From Trichomonas vaginalis G3 (lineage: Eukaryota > Parabasalia > Trichomonadida > Trichomonadidae): a stretch of 64,000 bases of DNA. Below, piece by piece: positions 56,984-64,000 of this stretch. The position numbers were made by a program, and so were the translations under genes. How positions within the stretch are numbered: position 1 is the stretch's first letter; each line of letters begins with the position of its first letter. Below the pieces are notes generated by a model, which saw only the letters and a program-made list of their open reading frames with translations, did not search any database and was not told the origin of the DNA. The stretch lies in the NCBI RefSeq assembly GCF_026262505.1, contig NC_067206.1, positions 1,860,001-1,924,000 on the forward strand, in the 5' to 3' direction.

Positions 56984-57166
56984 TTATTTTATCATCATTT
57001 TATTAAGTTCATCTTTAGTTAATAATTTGAATGGATTCGCTAATGTTCCACCTTGAGTCACAACACTTGCCCCGGCTAATTGTGAAGAACCTGGGATAAG
57101 TACTCCATGAAATGATTTCATTGGTATCATTAATTTAGAAATAGTTGGCTTAATTAATTTGGTCAT
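56984..57166 (-). CDS. 60-residue protein with LLTKDELNKMM end (element D)
   Basis: The protein reads MTKLIKPTISKLMIPMKSFH, then GSSQLAGASVVTQGGTLANP and ends FKLLTKDELNKMMIK. The leader TTTATGATAAAAATAAAAT(T) is the same as that of the 54-residue gene. A shared C-terminal LLT motif links it to its two neighbours. Not recognised. Confidence 0.45.
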   Translation of the reverse strand: MTKLIKPTISKLMIPMKSFHGVLIPGSSQLAGASVVTQGGTLANPFKLLTKDELNKMMIK

Positions 57167-57226
57167 TTATGATAAAAATAAAATTGCATAATTTAAATTT
57201 TTTTTCTTTCTCATTTTCTCATTTTC

Positions 57227-57361
57227 TCATTTTTCATTCTGTTTTGGTTTCAGCAACTTTTCAAGTTGTTGTCTTGTCAGTAACTTTAATTTTAACTTTG
57301 GATCAAATATTGGGTTTCCATCTTTATCTCTTCCAATAACACCATATGGTAGAATCTTCAT
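57227..57361 (-). CDS. 44-residue protein with LLTRQQLEKLL end (element D)
   Basis: The protein reads MKILPYGVIGRDKDGNPIFD and ends LKLLTRQQLEKLLKPKQNEK. Third member of the small-protein trio. GDKDGNP-type turn residues and a basic helix are visible. Function unknown. Confidence 0.45.
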   Translation of the reverse strand: MKILPYGVIGRDKDGNPIFDPKLKLKLLTRQQLEKLLKPKQNEK

Positions 57362-57439
57362 TTATACTAAAATAAAAATTTAAATTATGTCGTTTGCTCT
57401 TTTGGAGCTCCTAAAGTTTGTTTCACAAACATTGAGCAT

Positions 57440-59116
57440 TCATTGAACTCTATACCATGCGAATACAGTCATAAATGGTGGCATGTAATCTTTACTTTGT
57501 CCCGTTGTTTGTGTATATCCTGAAACATGTGTATGGTTTCCTTCTCCCTGAGTGTCACTCCAGTAACAATTTATGGCAAATTTAACATCATCTTTAACAT
57601 CATATCCTTTACCTTTTGTCATTCCTGACCAATCCCAATATCTATGCTTATGCCAACCTGCTTGAGATGTGCTTAAATCAATGTAGTGACTGTGTGCAGG
57701 TAAATTTTCACCTGTAATCGTTTTACTTCCCCCTGTTTCCTTTGAAGAGTTTGCACAATACAAAAACCTGTCGACTATTTGTTCCCATGCACCAACACCA
57801 AACATTGCTTGAGGACCTCTCACATCCATAGATGTATAAATAGAACCTACTGGGTTCATTAAATCAAACATATGAGATATTATAGGATTGTCTCTTTTGA
57901 ACTTAAAATATAGTGTAACTATTTCGGGTTTCTTCTGGTTTGTGTCAGAATATTTTTTATAATATAATCTTATGTTTTCAGGGTATGTAAAATCTTGACT
58001 ATAATATTTATTTTTGTCATCTTCATAATAGTATACTATTTTCGTTTTTTCTATTGCATTATATCTTTTATATCTATAATATTCTAAATATAATGTTTGC
58101 TTTTTTGGGTCTACATGTGCGTCAACACCATAGTCATAATAATACGGTGCTGGAGCTACGTTAGACAATGTCATATCCGTCATTTCATAAACTCTTAAAT
58201 ATTTCTTTTGTTCGTCTCCATATAAGTTTAAGTAACAGTTGTTGTCTAATGGAACTTTAACTTGTGTGCCATTATTCTTTATATAGCCTACATACATTTC
58301 ATTGTTATTTTTCGGAATGAGTTTATACCGTATACCATTTCTTAAGGACTGTACAAACTCCCATCTAAAATATTTGTTTTCTTCATTGACAGAAAAGTCG
58401 CCAACAATAGTTTCAATATTTTTTGTTCCAACTAAACTTTGGTATATTTCGTTAACAAATGATATATCTGCTTTCTTTGCTAACTCATCGTTAACAAATG
58501 ATATATCTGCTTTCTTTGCTAACTCATCGTTAACAAATGATATATCTGCTTTCTTTGCTAACTCATCGTTAACAAATGATATATCTGCTTTAAGGTCTAA
58601 ACATTCTGAAACCCATCCTGTATCAGCTTTAGTTTTAAGAATCTTCGATGTCCGTTCATGATACCATTCAACCCTTTCTATAATTTCATTATCTTTTTCA
58701 TTAACATATTCCTTATCTGCCTTCTTCATTAATTCACTAGCCACAAATCCCTTATCTGCCTTCTTCATTATGTCATTTAGGAAACCTTTTATGAATTCCT
58801 CATTTAAATTAAATCTTCCAATCTTCAAAACTTTAGGAAATGCATTTAATGCGTAATATCTCTGTTCTTCTGGTGGAATTGATGTTATATCATCCGTTAT
58901 ACCTTTAATTTTTGAATTCATAAATAAAATTTCTTTTATATTTGATATCACTGCACCACCTTTGCAAACGAATTCAAAATGGTCATTTTTCAATACTATC
59001 TCCAAATCTCCATATTTCAACATTTGCGTTTGTTCTGCCGTCTTTGAATTATATGCATATATGGCGTATGTAATGGTCTGTGCCTTAAGTTGCTGTGGTT
59101 GTTGTTGTTTAATCAT
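57440..59116 (-). CDS. Tail-collar fibre protein with mosaic build (element D)
   Basis: This 558-residue protein has an N-terminal part found only in D (MIKQQQPQQLKAQTITYAIY). The shaft includes KADKEYVNEKD, IIERVEWYHERTSKI and GWVSECLDLKAD, nearly as in element A (1590-1700). Four exact tandem copies of a 17-residue unit (KADISFVNDELAK and so on, residues about 180-230) follow, then a beta-rich region of about 180 residues unique to D. The collar reads NPVGSIYTSMDVRGPQAMFG. The tip (VDRFLYCANSSKETGGSKTI to DYMPPFMTVFAWYR) is nearly identical to that of element B. Reads whole. A receptor-binding role is expected from phage fibres. Confidence 0.75.
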   Translation of the reverse strand: MIKQQQPQQLKAQTITYAIYAYNSKTAEQTQMLKYGDLEIVLKNDHFEFVCKGGAVISNIKEILFMNSKIKGITDDITSIPPEEQRYYALNAFPKVLKIGRFNLNEEFIKGFLNDIMKKADKGFVASELMKKADKEYVNEKDNEIIERVEWYHERTSKILKTKADTGWVSECLDLKADISFVNDELAKKADISFVNDELAKKADISFVNDELAKKADISFVNEIYQSLVGTKNIETIVGDFSVNEENKYFRWEFVQSLRNGIRYKLIPKNNNEMYVGYIKNNGTQVKVPLDNNCYLNLYGDEQKKYLRVYEMTDMTLSNVAPAPYYYDYGVDAHVDPKKQTLYLEYYRYKRYNAIEKTKIVYYYEDDKNKYYSQDFTYPENIRLYYKKYSDTNQKKPEIVTLYFKFKRDNPIISHMFDLMNPVGSIYTSMDVRGPQAMFGVGAWEQIVDRFLYCANSSKETGGSKTITGENLPAHSHYIDLSTSQAGWHKHRYWDWSGMTKGKGYDVKDDVKFAINCYWSDTQGEGNHTHVSGYTQTTGQSKDYMPPFMTVFAWYRVQ

Positions 59117-59140
59117 TTATTACGATTTAAAAATAAATAT

Positions 59141-59878
59141 TTAATCTGTTATCTCATCAGCTATTTTTTCTATTTGAAATTGCCATAATATTTCATTCAT
59201 AAATTCTAAATCACAATCAAATAGGTCAGTTATTCTAAATTTAATATTTGATAAATCTTTTGAATGAAGAATAAATGAATTCCCAGATAATTGAAACGGA
59301 TATGATAAAGAAAATATGTTTAAGTTGATGGATAAAATGTTTTGTATTGATGGGTAAGAGTTAGGGTCTAATGTTTGATGTGAAAATCTCATTGGGGTAT
59401 TAACTTTATCACATTTGATTAAAATGAAATTAGAACCGGTGTCAGAATACAAAACATCCCCAACATCTTTTTCAAAATTTAATATCCCCAACAATGAACG
59501 AAGACGAGGAGTACAAAATTTAATTTTCAGCGGAAATTTAATAAGGTTATTTATTTCATCAAGTTCAAAAAGTTTATCAGGTTTTGATTTAAAATTTTCT
59601 TCATACCATATGATAAATGATTCATTTAAATAACTTAAAATCATGTTAATATCCCATTTCGTTATCACATTATTTATATACATATCATACGTTTTTAGGT
59701 CTACGACCCCGCCGCTATGCGGCTCATGGTCATCTTTAATAAATGATATATAATCTGAAGGGTCTAAAAGAATGGGATTAAATTTACCACTCACAGAAAC
59801 GAGAGTAACATTATAAATTCCGCTAACTGTTAAATTTAATTCACAGTTATTATTCGAAATAATATTGATAATTGACAT
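59141..59878 (-). CDS. Candidate particle protein, 245 residues (element D)
   Basis: The protein begins MSIINIISNNNCELNLTVSG and is beta-rich throughout, with RFSHQTLDPNSYPSIQNILS and LNIFSLSYPFQLSGNSFILH blocks. This spacing recalls jelly-roll minor capsid proteins, but no certain match is seen. Residues EPHSGGVVDL near 60 are encoded by two triloop palindromes at 59698-59708 and 59711-59723, which look inserted in frame. It is divergent from 59900, 21 bases apart. Reads whole. Confidence 0.45.
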   Translation of the reverse strand: MSIINIISNNNCELNLTVSGIYNVTLVSVSGKFNPILLDPSDYISFIKDDHEPHSGGVVDLKTYDMYINNVITKWDINMILSYLNESFIIWYEENFKSKPDKLFELDEINNLIKFPLKIKFCTPRLRSLLGILNFEKDVGDVLYSDTGSNFILIKCDKVNTPMRFSHQTLDPNSYPSIQNILSINLNIFSLSYPFQLSGNSFILHSKDLSNIKFRITDLFDCDLEFMNEILWQFQIEKIADEITD

Positions 59879-59899
59879 TTTTTTATTACGATTAAAAAT

Positions 59900-60379
59900 A
59901 TGGTAAAGCGTTATTTTCCAGTGATAAATAAAACTAGAATAAGATTACCTCAAGAATTCATAAATTCAACGAATAAGAAATTCATTCATGTTATAAATTT
60001 TAGTGTTTTCAGAAAATATGAGTCGATGTCATATTCATCATCAGGTTATATTTCACTTCATTCAAATTTAGTTCAATCAAACCCATATAATGACCATTTC
60101 ATAAGATTTTCAGATGGTATTAAAAATGTAATTGATAGATTAAAATATGAACAGATTGACAATATCGAATTTTTGGAATTTTGGTTTAAATATCCCGATG
60201 GAAAAAAGATTGAAGTTAAAGATAAAGCTGATACTATAACAAAAACAATTACAATGACCGATCCAGATAGTGGGGAACAAAAAGAAATAAAACAAACGAT
60301 AGAAACTGGTGAAAGGTCAATTATTATCGATTATGATTCAAAGGATTATTATTCGATAATGTTAATGCTTGAATATTAA
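59900..60379 (+). CDS. Candidate single jelly-roll minor capsid protein, 159 residues (element D)
   Basis: The protein reads MVKRYFPVINKTRIRLPQEF, then SGYISLHSNLVQSNPYNDHF and EFLEFWFKYPDGKKIEVKD. The 'slHSNL ... F ... fWF...DG' pattern is that of the single jelly-roll minor capsid (penton) proteins of Polinton-like viruses, and the size (about 160) fits. The end is acidic. It overlaps the end of the convergent gene at 60376 by four bases. Reads whole. Confidence 0.5.
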   Translation: MVKRYFPVINKTRIRLPQEFINSTNKKFIHVINFSVFRKYESMSYSSSGYISLHSNLVQSNPYNDHFIRFSDGIKNVIDRLKYEQIDNIEFLEFWFKYPDGKKIEVKDKADTITKTITMTDPDSGEQKEIKQTIETGERSIIIDYDSKDYYSIMLMLEY

Positions 60380-61075
60380 ATAGCCTTAACAAAGAATTTT
60401 TCAAGTGATATTTTATATTCATCAACTATTTTATTATAAATATCATTATATGTTAAATGAAGTTCAGTTGTTGTTCCGTTCTTTGATATCTTAATTGTGC
60501 TAATATCCTTTATAGGATTTATTTTTGCAACTGTTCCGCAGCATGAAACCTCATCATCTATGAAAAATTGAATCTTCACGTCTGAATCTTGAACATCACA
60601 AAGAATGGCGATAATGTGAATTAATGATTCATAAGGTAAAATAATTAAACCGGATTGGTCAATTAAATTTATTATTGAATCATAATTATCAGTTATGATA
60701 TCACGATATATTTTCATTAATTCTGAATTAATGTCTATTTTATATGGCGCATTGCGACTGAATCGTAGATTCCTGGGTTCTCGATGTTTGATGAAAGAGG
60801 TGGGGGTATGTTGGATAAGTGGGAATTTCAACAGGTTCTTTACCGGGTTCAGATAAAATGATTGGGTCTCCATTCTCATGGTTTTCTTCATTCTCCTCAT
60901 TCTTCGGTAAGTCACGAGTTAATAAATTTGGTTGAGTTGCTGACCTTGTTAATTCAGGACTAACATTAACTTTAACATTTTGAATAATTCGTGATTTATC
61001 ATCATTTACATTATAACCAACCGTAATCTCTGCTTTTGCGTTAGTGTTCTTTTGACTAGTGAAACGTCTTCTCAT
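60376..61075 (-). pseudogene. Conserved Maverick protein, unknown, fossil (element D)
   Basis: The N-terminal part (MRRRFTSQKNTNAKAEITVG, then an acidic linker) and the C-terminal part (KIDINSELMKIYRDIITDNY ... KISLEKFFVKAI) are both gene-like. The end region is alpha/beta. Position among particle genes suggests a structural part. It looks broken about once. Confidence 0.4.
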
Positions 61076-61107
61076 TTATATTCGAATAAAAAAATATATT
61101 TAAACTT

Positions 61108-62002
61108 TTATTTTGCTGGAACTTTTGAATCTATTATTTCCTGTATTTGTTCATGAAGTTGATTTTTAGCATTTTCATCGAAATTAATAGACCGAATATA
61201 TTCATTAATTGCATTCTTATAATCATTGATTTCTCAAATTTTCTTTTATCTGATTCCTTAACTAAATCATAAGTTAAACCTCGTTGCTGATATAATGGTT
61301 TCTTAATTAAATCTTTGAATGCTTGAGATAAAGCACCTGATGCAATTCTTGCTACTATAATTGGTTGGAATTGCTGTTTAAGTTCATCTTTAACATTTGC
61401 GAAAACTGGATCGAATAAAGCAACTTTAAAGAATTTCTTAGCTGGAATTTCAGGTCTTAAATTTGCATATTGACCATCAAACTGGTTAGAATATCGTGGT
61501 AATCCATCCGGTCCCTCTTCAATAGCATTTAATTCTTCATTGAAGTAAGAATATGGATTATGACGGTATGAATTAATTGGACCATTTTCACCTTCTCCAA
61601 TGTATTGTTTAACAGCTTTTCCATTTTCATCAAATTGCATAGGATAATGTTCATTATATGCTTTACGTTTAGGATAATCCGTCATTGTTAATTTATACCC
61701 ATTTATGACTTTAATATTTCCTTGACCATCAGTAACGAAAACTTCATTTATACCATCAGGTTTTCCATTTGGACCCGTAATGTCTGCTTCGTGTGCTTCC
61801 CAATTTGGACCATGACGTTTGGCATATGCTTGAGCTTCTGGTAATGTTAAAACGTTTCTCATTTGTTTAACATCTTTTTGAAGACCAGCAACAAATGAAC
61901 TAATTCTTTCATTCCATCAGGAACTTTCATAGCTCTATTATACACCCCTTTTGTTTGTCCCTTTTTTAATGGAACTTGTAGAAGATTTGCTATTTCTGTC
62001 AT
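61108..62002 (-). pseudogene. Conserved Maverick particle-type protein, fossil (element D)
   Basis: The middle part reads LTLPEAQAYAKRHGPNWEAH then GKPDGINEVFVTDGQGNIKV INGYKLT and YRHNPYSYFNEELNAIEEGP. It is a soluble, glycine/aspartate-turn-rich protein of about 290 residues with a basic helical C-terminal end. The family is one I know only as a recurrent Trichomonas Maverick protein without function. It carries about two breaks. Confidence 0.45.
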
Positions 62003-62032
62003 GTTTAATTATAAATAAAAAATAAAAATTAA

Positions 62033-62869
62033 TTATAAAAAGTTAATCAAATTTAACACCCCTTTATTTAAATCAACTATTATTTTCCCATGTTCACCTA
62101 ATTGCTGATATTGTGTGTAAAGTTCATTAATGCTCATTGGTAAATTCACTTGATAAAGCATAACATTCAACTGTTGACGACTAAACCCACTGAAAATGAA
62201 AAGTGTTGATAGATTTGATTTAATGTTTGTGCTTAATGCTTTGAAATATTGAACAGCCATAAAGAATGAACACTGAATGTGTCGACATTGAGTTAATAAC
62301 TGATTAAAATATGATTTCTCATTTGTTATTAGTTTTGATTTCACCGCATCATCTAGAAAAATGAGTGAATGCAAAAATTCTCTATCAAAATTTGAAATAG
62401 AAAGTGTTTCAAATAATTCATCCCGTTGTTTATCAATAATTTTATCCTCTAATCCTTGCTTCTTGATTGTATTATATAATTCTTTATACATTACAAAGTT
62501 TTTTAAATAATCTTCTGCTTCTTCTTGTGATAAATAAATAATTGGAATTTTGATTAAATGCTTTAAAGATTCAAATGTATCATCTGAAGGTGAACCTGAA
62601 CGGTTGATATAAATTAACACATGTGAATAGGGTGAAGTGTTAGCAATAATGATAATTTGTTTTAATATCGTTAATGTTTTACCTTTATTTTGTTTACCAA
62701 TTGCTGCAGTGATTGAATTTAAGTAACATTCAGAATATGGAATTTTCATTAATTTTTCCTTAGATAGAGCATTTCTATTATCACTCAATGCTTCATTAAT
62801 CATATCATCTACGTATGTATTATATACTCCTGCTAATTCTTCATAAGGGGTGGATGAATTTAAATCCAT
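62033..62869 (-). CDS. A32/FtsK-HerA-type DNA packaging ATPase (element D)
   Basis: This 278-residue protein has Walker A AIGKQNKGKTLTILK at about residue 55 and Walker B SLIFLDDAVKS at about 165, then an arginine-containing QCRHIQCSFFMAVQYFKALS block typical of the packaging ATPases of Polintons and NCLDV-like viruses. It powers entry of element DNA into the capsid. The length is within the usual 230-300. It lies just downstream of the capsid gene on the same strand with 24 bases between and its own AT-rich leader. The family-1 relative is at 35037-35896. Reads whole. Confidence 0.8.
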   Translation of the reverse strand: MDLNSSTPYEELAGVYNTYVDDMINEALSDNRNALSKEKLMKIPYSECYLNSITAAIGKQNKGKTLTILKQIIIIANTSPYSHVLIYINRSGSPSDDTFESLKHLIKIPIIYLSQEEAEDYLKNFVMYKELYNTIKKQGLEDKIIDKQRDELFETLSISNFDREFLHSLIFLDDAVKSKLITNEKSYFNQLLTQCRHIQCSFFMAVQYFKALSTNIKSNLSTLFIFSGFSRQQLNVMLYQVNLPMSINELYTQYQQLGEHGKIIVDLNKGVLNLINFL

Positions 62870-62893
62870 TTAATCAAAAATAAATTTATAATT

Positions 62894-64000
62894 TTAAACA
62901 TTTCTATTCATCAATATTTCATCATATGAACTTCTATACTGTGGTGGTGTACCTGTTGGATGATATTTCAAACCTTCATCCGGTGTCCATGTCCAATATG
63001 TAGTCCTAGTAAACCAAACCTGAGGAGGATTTGTCACTTTTGAACAGTAAGTGTCATTTTCACCCTGAATGATTGGATAAGCTTTCACTTGTACTGTAAC
63101 TTGTGAGTTGAAAGTTTCTAATCCATCAAAGAATATACCCGCTCCATCACGTTGAACTGGAATAGTGCATAAGAATGAAGTTTGGTCTTTCCATGTTCTA
63201 GCTAATGGTGTGCCATCATCATCATTCAGTGGTCTAGTTAATGAGTCCTCGTATTCTTCGTGCATTCATTCACTCCATCTAAATCAGAAGCTTGAAGCAT
63301 ACGTGTAAAGAATATGTCACCCACTGTGGTCATCGCTTGATCGGGGAAGTTTCTGGAATCTATAGTGACCTGAAGACCTCGAAGCATTGGATTTTCTAAA
63401 ACCGTTCTTTGCATTGCATTCTTCGGAAATGTTAACACAACATCTGTAACATTATGAAGAGCGTATGAGAAATCTGAGCTAATACCTTCAGGAGTGATGC
63501 AACCTCCATTTAGTGAACGAACGTCAATATGTTGAGCTGGAATCATGAATGGATCTTCCTTACTAAATAAACGTGGTATTGCTTTAACTGATTCTTCAAT
63601 TAAACCGTATCCTGGTGTAATGCATTTATCCTCTAAAACTTCCATCTTTGTGCATGAAATAATAACGTCTTCAACTGTTGCGTCAGCAGATGTAGCGGCT
63701 AAGCTTGTAATTAATTTGGCAGGAAGTCCGATTTGTTGGAATTTGCGATCATATTTATAAACATGATTCATAATCTTTTCATAATTTTCATCAGTTATCT
63801 TTTCATAAACGTAATTTTGTAAATCAGCAACTCTTAACGGGTCAACCTGACAAAATACTAAAGTATCCCTGAAAACATAATATTTAAGAATGATTTCACC
63901 AAATGATTTAGGATAATCATCGAACGCCTGAAATGCTAACAAATCATTTACCGGAATAATCATATCAAAAGTGACATCAACTTCTTCATTTGCTTTCTTG
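62894..64000 (-). pseudogene. Major capsid protein (double jelly-roll), partial, fossil (element D)
   Basis: The visible part covers roughly the C-terminal 360 residues; the start is beyond the window. Features are IIPVNDLLAFQAFDDYPKSF, IPAQHIDVRSLNGGCITPEG, LRGLQVTIDSRNFPD and, near the end, DGLETFNSQVTVQVKAYPII, a beta-rich pattern consistent with the Polinton double jelly-roll capsid protein. A short segment at the right edge is shared with the capsid gene of element C. It looks broken about once. Confidence 0.65.

Larger units (their letters stand above)
49372..64000. mobile_element. Maverick/Polinton element D (family 2), fossil, continues past the window
   Basis: It starts at AGTAGTATATG with the terminal repeat shared with element C. 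Genes in order: 370-residue protein, DNA polymerase B, integrase, small proteins, tRNA-like sequence, tail fibre, two candidate minor particle proteins, two unknown particle-type genes, packaging ATPase and major capsid. The right end is outside the window. Polymerase, integrase, capsid and some others carry breaks (about eight in total in the visible part), while the ATPase, fibre and several small genes read whole. All the hallmark Polinton genes except a protease are seen. Confidence 0.9.

Noticed and set aside
49372-64000. An adenovirus-type protease, a usual Polinton gene
   Set aside because: I found no frame with the His-Asp/Glu-Cys layout in any of the four elements. It may lie outside the window in A and D.

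Overview
The window is AT-rich eukaryotic DNA with very long uninterrupted host reading frames and several large virus-like Maverick/Polinton elements. A flagellated cell (a central-pair type ASH protein), intronless genes several kb long and dense, little-diverged Mavericks together point to a parabasalid, most likely Trichomonas vaginalis or a close relative. This is an inference from content; no species-specific marker was tested.

Layout. Bases 1-5751: the end of a Maverick of 'family 1' (element A), cut by the window edge, with integrase, tail-collar fibre, jelly-roll-like and small virion-type genes, a D12-type DNA methyltransferase relic, a 1.1 kb minisatellite block and a GC-rich hairpin plus T tract at its end. 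5752-17687: host DNA with a possible small TTAA-ended element, an unrecognised 703-residue protein and a convergent 1648-residue protein with a separase/CHAT-like C-terminal region, then 2.6 kb of noncoding DNA. 17688-about 20075: a short terminal piece of a second Maverick family (element C). 20326-21320: a striking block of about 14 back-to-back hairpins. 21321-21807: a decayed coding scrap. 21808-about 37320: a second family-1 Maverick (element B), the mirror image of A, with the A-like genes, an HNH nuclease, two KilA-N proteins, a packaging ATPase and three minisatellite blocks. 37236-45623: a CFAP47-like axonemal protein whose 3' end runs into element B. 46639-49065: beta-adaptin, with GC-rich, evidently highly used codons. 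49372 to the end: a large family-2 Maverick (element D) with terminal repeat, protein-primed DNA polymerase B, integrase, a trio of small related proteins, a tRNA-like sequence, tail fibre, minor capsid candidates, packaging ATPase and major capsid protein.

How the parts work together. The Maverick genes form the usual virus-like set: self-replication (polymerase), integration (integrase), packaging (ATPase) and capsid proteins. In Trichomonas they also carry phage-type tail-collar fibres. The four copies are treated here as fossils: A, B and D carry several breaks each, and C is only an end fragment. High identity between A and B (the two 282-residue proteins differ at only about ten positions) suggests they are young. 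The host genes between them look intact.

The most notable signals are the hairpin array, a family of tiny palindromes with exactly three-base loops scattered through both Maverick families, the mosaic tail-fibre gene of element D (shaft like A, tip like B), a tRNA-like sequence with correctly spaced A and B boxes inside D, and the run of CFAP47 into Maverick DNA.
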